Source: Candidatus Binataceae bacterium
GTDB taxonomy: Bacteria > Desulfobacterota > Binatia > Binatales > Binataceae
Direction of reading: 5' to 3'
NCBI GenBank assembly: GCA_035508495.1
Contig: DATJMX010000016.1
Location: forward strand, 24,948-88,947
Length of the DNA: 64,000 nucleotides
Part shown: one piece after another, positions 27,282-36,656 of the stretch
How positions within the stretch are numbered: position 1 is the first letter of the stretch
Layout: each line of letters opens with the position of its first letter
Made by a program: the position numbers and the translations under genes
Notes under the pieces: generated by a model
Database searches by the model: none
Seen by the model: only the letters and a program-made list of their open reading frames with translations
What the model was told of the DNA's origin: nothing

Positions 27282-28277
27282 CTATCCGCCGATCTGGTAC
27301 ATCGAGCGCTCGCGGGTCGAGCGGCCTTCGAGCAGGTGATGGCCGGTGGGCTTGTGCTGGACCGCGCGCAGCAGGATTTCCGCGATTTGCTGCTCCGAGT
27401 TAGACGCACCCGAGCGCAGCGCTTTGCGGACATCCATCTCGTCGTCGTTGAGCAGGCAGAGATGGAACTTGCCGTCCGCGGTGAGCCGCATGCGATTGCA
27501 GGTGCCGCAGTAGGGTTCGCTTACCGGGCTGATGAATCCGACCACGCCGCGCGCGCCCGCGAGCCTGAAGTTGACAGCCTCGTCGGCGGGATTGTCGGTC
27601 GGCAACTGCGTGAGCGCGCCGAGCTCGGCCTCGATTCGCCGCCGCGTCTCGATATTCGAAACGTAACGCTTGACCGACAGCCGCGCGCATTCACCGCCGC
27701 CCAGCGGCATCAGCTCGATGAAGCGCACATGCCAATCGCGCTCGAGCGTGAGCCGCGCCAGCTCGACGACTTCGTCCTCGTTGTATCCGGCGGTCACCAC
27801 GGCGTTGAGCTTGATCGGCCTGAGTCCCGCCTCTTCCGCCGCCATGATCCCGCGCCATACGCGATCGAAGTTCGCCCAGCGCATCTGCTTTTCGAGCGTC
27901 GCCGGCTTAAGGCTGTCGAGATGAACGTTGATGCGCGAGAGCCCGGCCTCTTTGAGCGGCTTCGCCAGTTCCTCAAGGAGCATCGCGTTGGTAGTCAGCG
28001 CGAGCGGTCCGACGCCCGGCACCCGCGATGCGCGAGCAATGATCTCCGGCAAATCGAGCCGCAACGTCGGCTCACCGCCGGTGAAGCGGAACTTGCCGAA
28101 TCCGATTCCGACTGCGGCGCGAACCACGGTTTCGATCTCGGCCGGCGTCAACAGCTCGCTGTTGGGCAGGAAACGCAGGCCGTCAAGCGGCATGCAGTAG
28201 ACGCATCGAAAGTTGCAGCGATCGGTTACCGAGATCCGCAGGTAGTCGATTTCGCGGTTGAAGGAGTCGCGCGGCAC
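27282..28277 (-). CDS. moaA: GTP 3',8-cyclase MoaA
   Basis: Radical-SAM enzyme of molybdenum-cofactor synthesis, converting GTP to 3',8-cyclo-dihydro-GTP. The N-terminal [4Fe-4S] motif is C21-x3-C25-x2-C28 in DRCNFRCVYC. The C-terminal cluster cysteines are in EPYCGTCNRMRL and HLCL, and the protein ends in the essential GG dipeptide (YQIGG). Length 331 matches the family. The initiator is GTG at 28277; an in-frame TAG lies four codons upstream, so no earlier start exists. No other moa genes are in the window. Confidence 0.96.
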   Translation of the reverse strand: MPRDSFNREIDYLRISVTDRCNFRCVYCMPLDGLRFLPNSELLTPAEIETVVRAAVGIGFGKFRFTGGEPTLRLDLPEIIARASRVPGVGPLALTTNAMLLEELAKPLKEAGLSRINVHLDSLKPATLEKQMRWANFDRVWRGIMAAEEAGLRPIKLNAVVTAGYNEDEVVELARLTLERDWHVRFIELMPLGGGECARLSVKRYVSNIETRRRIEAELGALTQLPTDNPADEAVNFRLAGARGVVGFISPVSEPYCGTCNRMRLTADGKFHLCLLNDDEMDVRKALRSGASNSEQQIAEILLRAVQHKPTGHHLLEGRSTRERSMYQIGG

Positions 28278-28452
28278 TCCCCAATACTAAACGTGTAGCG
28301 CTTAACGAGACAATCAACGTGGCGCAGCTTCGCTCTATTTTACGAAGCTGTTAATCTCCAAGGCTGATTTGCGCGAACGGATGCTTCGGCAGCCGTGCCG
28401 CGTGAGACGGCGCATCCGGCAACGCCGCCCGGCGCGCACCTGGAGAGAGGGG

Positions 28453-31400
28453 TTGAGCATCCGTTATCGCTTCTTCCGCGCAATTGCGCGGCTCGATATC
28501 CAATATCCGTGGGCCGTGCTCGCGATATGCGCACTCATTGCCGCGGTCTCGATCTTCTACACCCAGCAGCATCTCGAGTTCCGCACCGGCCAGGACGATC
28601 TCGTAACCGGCACCGGCCGCGACTCCCACAACTATCATCGTTATACCGATGAGTTTCCCGACCTCGACGGGCTGATCGTCGTCGTGCGCGCCGATCCCGA
28701 TCCAGCTCGCGCCGAGCAGTTCGCCGACGCGCTCGCGGCGAAGCTCACGCCCGACAAGGCGAATGTGAAGAGCGTTTTCTATCGTATCGATCCCGCACTC
28801 TTCGATGGACACGCCCTGCTCTACCTGAGCTTGCCCGAGATCAAGGAACTCTCCACGCGGCTTGGTGACAATCGCGCCCTGCTCGCGCGATACACCGCCG
28901 ACCCTAGCCTCGCGACGTTCTTCGCCATCGTCAACGACGAAACCAATCGCGCGATGACCTCGCGGATGATGTCGGGGCTGCTCGGCAGCCCGTCATCGAG
29001 CAGCAGCACCGAGAGCAATCTCGATCTCGGCTTTATCGATGACGTTCTGAAAGGAATGCTGGCGCAGGATCCGGCGCATGCGCCGCTGCCGTGGGATCGC
29101 CTGACCGGCGCGGGCCAGCAGAGCGGCGCGCTGCGCGACGGCTATCTCGCCTCCGACAACGGCAAGTACCTGTTGATGGATATCGCGCAGGGCGACGGCG
29201 CGCCCAACGGCCCCGACCCAGTTGACGCGATCCAGCACGCGCTCGATGAGACGCGCGCTGCGTTCCCCGACGTCGAAGCCGGAATGACTGGCAGCCCGGC
29301 CCTCGCGCGGGCCGAGGAAAGCTCGACCGCGCATGACGTGGCGCTGGCCTCGACCATCGCGATCGTCGCTAACGTGCTGCTGGTCGTGATCCCTTTCGGC
29401 GGAATCGTCGAGCCGATCTTCGCGCTCGCGGCGCTGCTGGTGGGGGTCGCATGGTCCTTCGGCTTCACGACCTTGTTCGTCGGTCATCTGAACCTGCTCT
29501 CCGCGGTCTTCACCAGTGTGCTGGCGGGAATCGGAATCAACTTTCCGATTCACCTGATGGCGCGTTACGACGAGGCGCGCGCGAGCGGGCGTGCGATGCG
29601 CGACGGCGTCGAGCTGTCGGTGGTCAACACCGGGGCCGGCGTGGTCGCCTCGGCCTGCATCATGGCGCTGGCCTTCCTGATGCCGAGCTTCACCGACTTC
29701 CGCGGTATCGCCGAACTGGGCCTCGTCTCGGCGGCGGGACTGTTCCTGTGCCTGGTCTCCGCAATGTTCGTCTTCCCGGCGCTGGTCGCGATTCGCGATG
29801 CCAACCGCCGGCCGCGCGCGCAAGTAATTCGCCTGACCCGGCGCGAGCCACGCCTAAAGCGCCTCTACTCGCGGCCGAAAGTTATCGTGGCGGGCGCGAT
29901 TGGCGTGACGGTGGCGCTCGCCGCGGGACTGCCGCGGGTCAGGTTCGATCAGAACCTGCTGAAGCTTCAGGCCGAACGCAGCGAGGCCGTAATCTTCGAG
30001 AACAAGCTGCTCAAGGACTCGGGGCGTTCTTCATGGTTCGCGGTGTCGCTGGCACCCGACCAGGCTGAGGCCGAGCGGCGCGCAGCGGCCTTTCAGAAGC
30101 TGCCCGAAGTTTCGGACGCCGAGACGATCGCGACCTATATCCCCGACGATCAGGCGGCCAAGCGCGCGGCGCTGGCGGGCCTGCGTCCGGCGATCGAGGG
30201 TGTTGCAGTCCAGCCGCTCGCGCATCGGGATGATTCCGCCACTTTGCTCGCGGAGCTGAAGTCGCTGCGGTTCAAGCTCGGTGGCGCGCGCGATCAGGAT
30301 CCCTCGGGCCAGCTTGCAACGACCGATTCGCTGCTGGCCCGAGCGATCGCGCGGCTCGCCGCGAATCCCAAGGCCTTCGACGCGTACGAGGCGCGAATGG
30401 CGAGCGCGCTCTCGAGCAAGCTCGATGAATTCAGGCGCAACCTCGCGCCGGGCGAAGTCACCGCCGCCAATCTGCCGCACTTGATTCACGATCGCTTCGT
30501 CGGCCGCGCCGGCACGTACCTGGTGCAGGTCTATCCGCGCGGCGACATCTGGGACGATGCTCCCCTCGCGCGATTCGTGACGGCGCTCCGCACCGTGGAT
30601 CCGGACGTCACGGGGCCGCCGATCCAGACCTGGTCGATCGCCTCGGTGATGCGCCGCGGCTACGAGCGCGCCGCGGTGTTTGCGCTCATCGCGGTGTTCC
30701 TGTTCGTGTTCGCCGATTTCCGCAGTCTGCGCGATACCGCGCTCGCGACCGTGCCGCTGCTGTTCGGCGGCGCCTGGCTGCTGGAAGCGATGGGCTGGAT
30801 GCGCTGGGATTTCAATCTTGCCAACCTGTTTGCCGTGCCTATTATCATCGGTACCGGAGTCGATAATGGCGTGAACATGATTTATCGCTGGCGCGAGGAG
30901 CGTGACAAATCGGCCTTGATTCTCACTCGTTCGGTCGGCAAATCGGTGTGTATCGCTTCGCTGACGACGATCGCTGGTTTCGCGGCGCTGATTTCCGCGA
31001 CCCATCGCGGTATCTCGAGCCTCGGCTGGGTGCTGAGCCTCGGCGTGGCGCTGATTCTCATCGCGACTGTGGTTGTGCTGCCCGCGATCTTCGAGTTGAT
31101 TGGCAGCCAAATGAAAACCGCGGGCGCAGGCTCCAGCACGAAACCCAAGGCCGAGCGCCGTCGCGCGGCGAGCGGGATGTTGACAATTTGTGCGATTGCG
31201 ATCGCGCTGGGCGCGCGCCAGGCCTATGCCGCGACGCCCGAAGATCGCACCGCGTCCAATCAGCTGGTCACCCAGGCCGAAGCGCAGATTCGCCGCGCGG
31301 GCGAATCGAATCCGATGAACTCAAAGCTCATCTACAACGCGGTCGACCTGCTGCATCGCGCCGTTCGATTGGATCCGGATAACGACGGCGCCTATGTCGA

Positions 31401-31770
31401 TCTGGGTTTCTGCTACGGTGCGCTTCGCGACGGACCAACCGCGGTCGATATGTACCGGCGCGCGGTGACGCTGAATCCATCGGCGGCGAATTACCAGGAA
31501 CTGGCCGATATCTACCTGCGCGTCGGCGATCCGGAGCGCGCGCTGGAGGCCGCCAACGCCGGTCTCCAGCACGACCATCGCAACGCGCATCTTTACAATG
31601 CCAAGGGCATGGCGCTGAACGATCTCGATCGCTATGACGAAGCGGCCGAGGCCTTCCAGACCGCGCTCGACTACGATCCGAATCTCAAGACCGCGCGCGA
31701 GAACCTGACCGAGCTCAACAGCGGTTCAACCGGCCGCGGCACAATCACCAAGCATTCAAAAACCAACTGA
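28453..31770 (+). CDS. hpnN: HpnN-like hopanoid RND (MMPL) transporter fused to a C-terminal TPR domain
   Basis: Inner-membrane RND transporter of the MMPL/HpnN group, which moves hopanoids to the outer membrane. There are two halves, each with a periplasmic loop after helix 1 and a five-helix block. The first block has GIGINFPIHLMARYDEARASG and the second GTGVDNGVNMIYRWREERDK, the family signatures. After the last helix (about residue 890) comes an extra hydrophobic stretch (about 907-926), then a soluble domain of about four TPRs (about 950-1090), such as GDPERALEAANAGLQHDHRNA. The frame begins at 28369, but TTG 28453 has GGAGAGAGGGG just upstream. No hopanoid genes are adjacent. Confidence 0.85.
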   Translation: MSIRYRFFRAIARLDIQYPWAVLAICALIAAVSIFYTQQHLEFRTGQDDLVTGTGRDSHNYHRYTDEFPDLDGLIVVVRADPDPARAEQFADALAAKLTPDKANVKSVFYRIDPALFDGHALLYLSLPEIKELSTRLGDNRALLARYTADPSLATFFAIVNDETNRAMTSRMMSGLLGSPSSSSSTESNLDLGFIDDVLKGMLAQDPAHAPLPWDRLTGAGQQSGALRDGYLASDNGKYLLMDIAQGDGAPNGPDPVDAIQHALDETRAAFPDVEAGMTGSPALARAEESSTAHDVALASTIAIVANVLLVVIPFGGIVEPIFALAALLVGVAWSFGFTTLFVGHLNLLSAVFTSVLAGIGINFPIHLMARYDEARASGRAMRDGVELSVVNTGAGVVASACIMALAFLMPSFTDFRGIAELGLVSAAGLFLCLVSAMFVFPALVAIRDANRRPRAQVIRLTRREPRLKRLYSRPKVIVAGAIGVTVALAAGLPRVRFDQNLLKLQAERSEAVIFENKLLKDSGRSSWFAVSLAPDQAEAERRAAAFQKLPEVSDAETIATYIPDDQAAKRAALAGLRPAIEGVAVQPLAHRDDSATLLAELKSLRFKLGGARDQDPSGQLATTDSLLARAIARLAANPKAFDAYEARMASALSSKLDEFRRNLAPGEVTAANLPHLIHDRFVGRAGTYLVQVYPRGDIWDDAPLARFVTALRTVDPDVTGPPIQTWSIASVMRRGYERAAVFALIAVFLFVFADFRSLRDTALATVPLLFGGAWLLEAMGWMRWDFNLANLFAVPIIIGTGVDNGVNMIYRWREERDKSALILTRSVGKSVCIASLTTIAGFAALISATHRGISSLGWVLSLGVALILIATVVVLPAIFELIGSQMKTAGAGSSTKPKAERRRAASGMLTICAIAIALGARQAYAATPEDRTASNQLVTQAEAQIRRAGESNPMNSKLIYNAVDLLHRAVRLDPDNDGAYVDLGFCYGALRDGPTAVDMYRRAVTLNPSAANYQELADIYLRVGDPERALEAANAGLQHDHRNAHLYNAKGMALNDLDRYDEAAEAFQTALDYDPNLKTARENLTELNSGSTGRGTITKHSKTN

Positions 31771-31779
31771 GGCGCCGAA

Positions 31780-32352
31780 CTACTTCGCCGCTTCGACCGA
31801 GGTCACGACGAAGTACGGGGTCGTGGAGTTGAACACCTTGCCCTCCACTTCGATGGGCTGCGAACTTCCCGCCGCCTGGATAATACGCTCACGCAGCGCG
31901 GAGTCGCCCACCACCGCGACGCTCTTGGTGAGTACTGCGGTGTAGAGCTCCTCGGCGTAGCGCTCTCCCGGTTCGAACTCGAGCTCGCTTGAACCGAGTT
32001 CCGTGTCCAAGGCCATCGGAATGATCTTTCCGTCCATCCTGAGCTGCACGATCCGCGCACCGCTCGGCAGCTTGTCAGGCACCGCCGGCACTTGGCCCGC
32101 GAGCTTCAGCTCCCTGAAGTGCCGATCGTAAAGGTAGGGGTTCATGATAGTCGGTGGAGCAACATTGCCGGTTCCAGGCGCTCCCCCCGGAATCCCCATC
32201 ATGCCGCCACCATGCGCGCCACCGAAGCCCCCGATGCCGCCGACTCCGCCAACTCCTCCGCCGCCCCCGGCACCCGCTGCAAACGACGATGCGCAGAGCG
32301 CCAGCGCGATCACGCAACCGCATATCGTGGCGATCAATTTCGAGCGATGCAT
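31780..32352 (-). CDS. Secreted Gly-rich protein of unknown function
   Basis: A 190-residue protein with a clear signal peptide (MHRSKLIATICGCVIALALCASSFA). The first 50 mature residues are Gly-rich low complexity, followed by a compact domain from NPYLYDRHFRELKLAGQ to the end, with a VVGDSALRERIIQAAGSSQ helix. I recognise no family. It ends 9 bp after, and convergent with, the HpnN-TPR gene. The downstream DUF971 gene lies 10 bp upstream on the same strand, so the two may be one operon. Confidence 0.65.
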   Translation of the reverse strand: MHRSKLIATICGCVIALALCASSFAAGAGGGGGVGGVGGIGGFGGAHGGGMMGIPGGAPGTGNVAPPTIMNPYLYDRHFRELKLAGQVPAVPDKLPSGARIVQLRMDGKIIPMALDTELGSSELEFEPGERYAEELYTAVLTKSVAVVGDSALRERIIQAAGSSQPIEVEGKVFNSTTPYFVVTSVEAAK

Positions 32353-32362
32353 GATTGCTTGC

Positions 32363-32698
32363 TCAGCCTCCGGTGACCGGCCGCTCGGGCTCGCCGACGC
32401 AATAGGCGCATCGGCATAGCGCGCGCAGCTGGCTCATCGTAAGGATCGTCTCGTGACCATCGACCCAGCCGATGAACACCGACGCCTCGCCGAGCCGCGA
32501 CAATTGTCGAACCCGCTGGCTGGCCGGCGGAATCTCGCCCTCGATGCGGCCGCGGCACGCATCGCACGGGCATCCGCGGCGCAGGTTCTCGAGCGGGTAG
32601 ATACTGTCGTGGCCGTCGATCCACTGCACGCCGATAGCGTAGCGGCCGACTTCGTTGAGCCCCTTGATCTTTGGCGATTTTGATTTGATAAGGGCCAT
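32363..32698 (-). CDS. DUF971 (GBBH-like N-terminal) protein
   Basis: A 111-residue small protein with two similar halves: VQWIDGHDSIYPLENLRRGCPCDACRG and IGWVDGHETILTMSQLRALCRCAYC. The W-x-DGH...LR..CxCxxC pattern is the DUF971 signature and could hold zinc or an Fe-S cluster. Members occur as a domain of gamma-butyrobetaine hydroxylase and as stand-alone proteins linked to Fe-S assembly; no such partner is near here. A divergent flavin reductase gene follows after 98 bp. Confidence 0.82.
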   Translation of the reverse strand: MALIKSKSPKIKGLNEVGRYAIGVQWIDGHDSIYPLENLRRGCPCDACRGRIEGEIPPASQRVRQLSRLGEASVFIGWVDGHETILTMSQLRALCRCAYCVGEPERPVTGG

Positions 32699-32796
32699 GG
32701 GAGATGTTGATTATAGCCCCGCGGCCCTTCGCGTGGGAGATACTTTTTTTGCACCGGTCCCAATCCAAATCAGTCGAAGGATGGAGGTTCTCGTTC

Positions 32797-33273
32797 ATGG
32801 ATGAAAAAGCAAAGAAACAGGCGCTGCTGATGATCCCCTACGGACTCTTCGTGCTGGGCGCCGCGCATGGCGGCACCGCAACGGCCGCGACCGTAAACTG
32901 GGTGACGCAAGCGAGCTTCAATCCGCCGCTGGTGGTGGTCGGCATCAAGAAGGATTCCGGCTCGCACGCGATGGTGAAAGATTCGAAAAAGTTCTCGATC
33001 TCGATGCTTGCTTCCGGACAGAAGGCAATCGCGGGTGCGTTCTTCCGCCACGTCGAACCCAAGGACGGCAAATTCGGCGACTTCGCGTTCGAGAACGGCG
33101 CCAACGGCACGCCGCTCATCAGCGACGCGCCGGCCTCCGTGGAATGCGATGTTGTCGGCTTCTATGAACTCGGCGATCACAGCGTCGTCGTCGGCAAGGT
33201 GACCGAGGCGCACGTCAAGAAGGACGCCGACGCGCTCACGATGAAGGAAACCGGCTGGAACTACGGCGGCTGA
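32797..33273 (+). CDS. Flavin reductase-like (FMN-binding) protein
   Basis: A 158-residue split-barrel protein of the flavin_reduct family: PYGLFVLGAAHGGTATAATVNWVTQASFNPPL is the FMN-binding start and SISMLASGQ-FF a conserved strand. Members reduce FMN or FAD with NAD(P)H for a partner oxygenase, or bind FMN themselves. The ATG at 32797 has TGGAGG 9 bp upstream; the open frame extends further without support. No oxygenase gene is adjacent. Confidence 0.88.
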   Translation: MDEKAKKQALLMIPYGLFVLGAAHGGTATAATVNWVTQASFNPPLVVVGIKKDSGSHAMVKDSKKFSISMLASGQKAIAGAFFRHVEPKDGKFGDFAFENGANGTPLISDAPASVECDVVGFYELGDHSVVVGKVTEAHVKKDADALTMKETGWNYGG

Positions 33274-33342
33274 GCCGCAGCATTAATCGTTCGCATCGTG
33301 GCGGGGCGCTCGGCGCCTCGCCACGCGCTTTGGGATTTTACG

Positions 33343-34398
33343 ATGGCAAACAAGAAAGTCGTGGTGTTGCCCGGCGACGACGCGGCCCCCGAAGGGATGG
33401 CGGCGACGATGGAAGTGTTGCGCGCATTGCGCGCGCCGATCGATTACATCGAGTTTCCGCCCGGCGAAAAATGGATCCGCGGCGACACCGACGCCAAGGC
33501 GCGCAAGGCGATCGACGAGTCCGACACGACGCTGTTCGGCTCAACCTCGGGCAAGACCACTTCGATCGGCTATCTGCGCTGGGGCAAACAGACTTTCGCC
33601 AACGTTCGCCCGACGCGCTACTTGAAGGGCTTTCGCAGTCCGATGGCGAAGCCCGACGGAATCGACTTCGTCATTGTGCGCGAGAATCTCGAGGATTTGT
33701 ATCTCGGTCTCGAAGGTCCGATCGAAAACCTCGCACCGCTCCATCTTCATAGCCGGATCCTGCGCGGACCGCTCGACACTTCCGCGCGCGGCATCTACGC
33801 GATCAAGATCATCACCGAGCGCGCCACGCAGCGGGTCGCAGAATTCGCCTGCCAGCTCGCGATCAAGCGGATGCGCGCGGGCGGCAAGGGCAAGGTCACC
33901 TGCACCTCGAAGTACAACATGCTGCAGGAGTCTGACGGACTCTTCAGGCGCATCGTTGAGGAAACGGTCGCGAAGCATCCGGAGATCAAGTACGAGCAGT
34001 TCATCGTCGATGACTTCGCGCGGCGCATCGTGCAATCGCCGCACGATCTCGACGTCGTGGTGATGCCGAATCTGTACGGCGACATTCTCTCCGACGCAGC
34101 CGCGGGCACGGTCGGCGGCCTCGGCGTCGCGCCCAGCGGATGCTACGGCGACAACTACGCCTACTTCGAATCGGTGCACGGCACCGCACCCGACATCATG
34201 GGCCAGAACATCATCAATCCGACCGCATCAATATTGTCGGCGACAATGATGCTCGACTACCTGGGCTTCGCGACCGAATCGAAACGCCTCGACGACGCAG
34301 TGCGCAAAGTCTACGGCGAAGGCCGGACCCTGACCGTCGATCAAGGTGGCAAAGCGAAAACCGGTGAGTTCGCGAAGGCAGTGATCGATCTGCTGTAG
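33343..34398 (+). CDS. Isocitrate/isopropylmalate dehydrogenase-family oxidoreductase
   Basis: A 351-residue beta-decarboxylating dehydrogenase. Visible hallmarks are VVVLPGDDAAPEG at the start, FVIVRENLEDLYLGLEG, TCTSKYNMLQESDGLF, and DVVVMPNLYGDILSDAAAG followed by SVHGTAPDIMGQNIINPTAS, which carry substrate and metal residues. The N-terminal phrasing differs from canonical icd, leuB and tartrate dehydrogenase, so I do not name the substrate. The ATG at 33343 is preferred over the in-frame GTG at 33298. 70 bp downstream of the flavin reductase gene. Confidence 0.88.
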   Translation: MANKKVVVLPGDDAAPEGMAATMEVLRALRAPIDYIEFPPGEKWIRGDTDAKARKAIDESDTTLFGSTSGKTTSIGYLRWGKQTFANVRPTRYLKGFRSPMAKPDGIDFVIVRENLEDLYLGLEGPIENLAPLHLHSRILRGPLDTSARGIYAIKIITERATQRVAEFACQLAIKRMRAGGKGKVTCTSKYNMLQESDGLFRRIVEETVAKHPEIKYEQFIVDDFARRIVQSPHDLDVVVMPNLYGDILSDAAAGTVGGLGVAPSGCYGDNYAYFESVHGTAPDIMGQNIINPTASILSATMMLDYLGFATESKRLDDAVRKVYGEGRTLTVDQGGKAKTGEFAKAVIDLL

Positions 34399-34495
34399 GG
34401 CGAACCAGGCTCGCGCGTATGGCGGGCCGGTCGAGCAGGTTTACAGACTGGATCGCGGCCTGCCGTCTTACGTTGAAGGATAGAACCTTAGCGGT

Positions 34496-35092
34496 TCATT
34501 TTCGTCTGTATTTGCGATCGGTCTGCGACGATTTCTTGAGTAGCGCGTAGAGATCGTCGGCTAGCATGTCCGGGTCAGCGGCGCCTTTGCCTGTTGCTGA
34601 TAGATGCCCCGCTAGCGCCAGATCTACCGCGCCGTGGGCGAGCGCCAGCAGCAGCGATGCGATCCGTTCGGGGTTGCCGCGCGGGAGCTGATGCGCGTCC
34701 TGCGCGGCTTTGACGATTTCCACCAGCATCGCGCGCGATTTGCCTGCGGCCTCGCCGAGCTCGTGCGAATCGTGTTTCCATTCGCCGAATACGAGGCGGA
34801 AGCGCGCGGGATAGTTTTGGGCCCATCGGATATAGCCGCGAGTCAGACGGCGCAGCGCGTCGATCGGCCTGGCCTGCGGCTTCAGCGCATTCATCGTTTC
34901 CGATTGGCGCTCCAGCTCACGGCTTGCGATCGCGGCCAGCAGATCCTCCTTGCTCTTGAAGTGCTTGTAGGGCGCGTTGTGCGAGACTCCCGCCTTGCGC
35001 CCAACTTCGCGCAGCGTCACCGCCGCCGGTCCGCCCTGGTCGAGCAGTTCGGCGGCGGCGGCAACCAGGGCGCTCCGGGTATCTGAAGCCAT
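34496..35092 (-). CDS. TetR-family transcriptional repressor
   Basis: A 198-residue regulator. The N-terminal HTH reads AAAELLDQGGPAAVTLREVGRKAGVSHNAPYKHFKSKEDLLAAI (residues 10-53), which is textbook TetR. The C-terminal ligand domain has the WAQNYPARFRLVFG block of the WHG-type (TetR_C_33) group. The gene is divergent from a short-chain dehydrogenase. Three copies of one palindrome lie in the 118-bp gap, so it very probably represses itself and that gene, with a ligand that could be the dehydrogenase's substrate. Confidence 0.93.
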   Translation of the reverse strand: MASDTRSALVAAAAELLDQGGPAAVTLREVGRKAGVSHNAPYKHFKSKEDLLAAIASRELERQSETMNALKPQARPIDALRRLTRGYIRWAQNYPARFRLVFGEWKHDSHELGEAAGKSRAMLVEIVKAAQDAHQLPRGNPERIASLLLALAHGAVDLALAGHLSATGKGAADPDMLADDLYALLKKSSQTDRKYRRK

Positions 35093-35114
35093 CAACCAGA
35101 AGTAAACGCGAGAT

Positions 35115-35172
35115 GGTTGACACGGTCAACCGCCGCGGCTAGGTTGACGCTGTCAACGTTGACACCGTCAAC
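35115..35172. promoter_or_regulatory. Three tandem operator palindromes between the TetR and SDR genes
   Basis: Three copies of GTTGAC-N3-GTCAAC: 35115-35131 (7-bp arms GGTTGAC ACG GTCAACC), 35143-35157 (spacer GCT) and 35158-35172 (spacer ACC). Centres are 27 and 15 bp apart; copies two and three abut. They lie 23-80 bp in front of the TetR ATG and 39-96 bp before the SDR start, where the promoters should be. Confidence 0.85.
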
Positions 35173-35210
35173 CGAGGTTAACTCCCCTGTCATACGCAAA
35201 TCCAGAGCCC

Positions 35211-35978
35211 TTGAAGTTCTTCGCCAATCGGCTCGCGGGCCGCGTCGTGTTGATCACCGGCGCTTCGAGCGGGATTGGCGCGGCCGCGATGCGCCTGTTT
35301 GCGGCCGAGGGCGGAATCGTCGCCGGCGGCGCGCGCAGAATCGATCGCGTCGAATCGATCGTTGCTGAGCTGAGGCGGCTCGGCCACAAGGCGTCGGCCG
35401 TCGAATGCGATGTCCGCGACGAGGATTCAGTAAAACACGCGGTCGAATTCGTGGCGCGCGAGCATGGACGGCTCGATTGCGCGTTTAACAACGCGGGCGT
35501 CGGCGGCGCCCATCAGATGCTCCACGAAATCAGCACCAAAAAATTCGACCAGGTGATCGAGACCAACCTGCGCGGCGTTTTTCTGTGCATGAAACATGAA
35601 ATCCCGGCGATGCTCGCGAACGGCGGCGGCGCGATCGTCAACACGTCGTCGATCGGCGGGCTGATCGGCTCCTCGCACAACAGCGATTACGCCGCGAGCA
35701 AATTTGGCCTCGCGGGCCTGACCAGGTGCGCGGCGCTCGGCTACGCGCGCATGGGAATCCGCGTCAACGCGATCGCGCCCGGACCGACGCGCTCGGAAAT
35801 GTTCGACCGCTGGATAGCGACCGAAGAGGCGCGCGAGCAGATGGCCGAGCTGATGCCGATCAAGTACATCGCGGACCCCGACGACATGGCGCGCGCGGCG
35901 CTGTTCCTGCTCTCGGACGAATCGCGCTGGACAACAGGAACGGTGCTGCCTTGCGAAGGCGGCCGCGCGGCCGGTTGA
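35211..35978 (+). CDS. Short-chain dehydrogenase/reductase, probably under TetR control
   Basis: Classical SDR of 255 residues. It has the dinucleotide-binding TGASSGIG (about residue 17), NNAG at about 93, and catalytic Ser in NTSSIGG with YAASK (Tyr/Lys). The end has VLPCEGGRAAG in the place of the usual VDGG. The frame starts at a TTG (35211). It probably oxidises or reduces a secondary alcohol with NAD(P); the substrate may also be the ligand of the divergent TetR. The next gene lies 12 bp downstream and is probably co-transcribed. Confidence 0.9.
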   Translation: MKFFANRLAGRVVLITGASSGIGAAAMRLFAAEGGIVAGGARRIDRVESIVAELRRLGHKASAVECDVRDEDSVKHAVEFVAREHGRLDCAFNNAGVGGAHQMLHEISTKKFDQVIETNLRGVFLCMKHEIPAMLANGGGAIVNTSSIGGLIGSSHNSDYAASKFGLAGLTRCAALGYARMGIRVNAIAPGPTRSEMFDRWIATEEAREQMAELMPIKYIADPDDMARAALFLLSDESRWTTGTVLPCEGGRAAG

Positions 35979-35990
35979 AGGATCTAGCTA

Positions 35991-36656
35991 ATGATGAATT
36001 TCAAACCTGCAGCATTCGCGTTCGCAACTATGATCGTCGCGGCCTCAGCGGCAACCGCACACGCGGCCTCATGCGCACCGCCCACAGGCTTCGTCGATAC
36101 GCCGCATCCCGCGCTCAGCGCCGATGCGCCCCTCGTGTCGCATACCGAGGAAATCACTTTCGATCATCCGCTCGAGGTGGTTCTGACCACCATCAACCGG
36201 CCGCTTAAGGATACTGTCCATCAGTCAAGCTCGCTGCCCGGTGTCGCCGGTGACTATGCATTGACACCTGGTGAATTCGGCGTGCCGGGTACGCGGCGGC
36301 TGGTATGTCTCAGCGACGGTTCGACGCTCGAGGAGCAATCTCTAGTGCGCGAGCAGACCGGCACGACCTATCATTTCCGCTACGTCGTCTGGAATTACAC
36401 GACGGCGCAGGCGGCGCCGATCGAATATGGTCTCGGCGACTTTCAATACAACGTCGTGGGCGCCGACAAGACTCATCTCACGTGGGTGTACTCGTTCAAG
36501 CTGCGCGACAATCGCTTTCCGGGCTACCTCGGAGGTTTGGGACGTTTTCTCTTTCGCGTGGATTTTCTCGATCGCGCATACGCCGACATGATGCGAGGAA
36601 CCGTGGCCGGGATGAAATCAGCCGTCGATAGCGAAACCGCCGTCGGTAGCAAATAA
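35991..36656 (+). CDS. Secreted SRPBCC-like protein
   Basis: A 221-residue protein with a signal peptide (MMNFKPAAFAFATMIVAASAATAHAA). The mature domain (SHTEEITFDHPLEVVLTTINRPLKD, then GTRRLVCLSDGSTLEEQSLVREQ and THLTWVYSFKLRDN) has the strand/helix order of the START-like SRPBCC fold, usually a hydrophobic-ligand pocket, but I cannot match a specific family. It probably shares a transcript with the SDR, 12 bp upstream, and would then be induced by the same ligand. Confidence 0.65.
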   Translation: MMNFKPAAFAFATMIVAASAATAHAASCAPPTGFVDTPHPALSADAPLVSHTEEITFDHPLEVVLTTINRPLKDTVHQSSSLPGVAGDYALTPGEFGVPGTRRLVCLSDGSTLEEQSLVREQTGTTYHFRYVVWNYTTAQAAPIEYGLGDFQYNVVGADKTHLTWVYSFKLRDNRFPGYLGGLGRFLFRVDFLDRAYADMMRGTVAGMKSAVDSETAVGSK

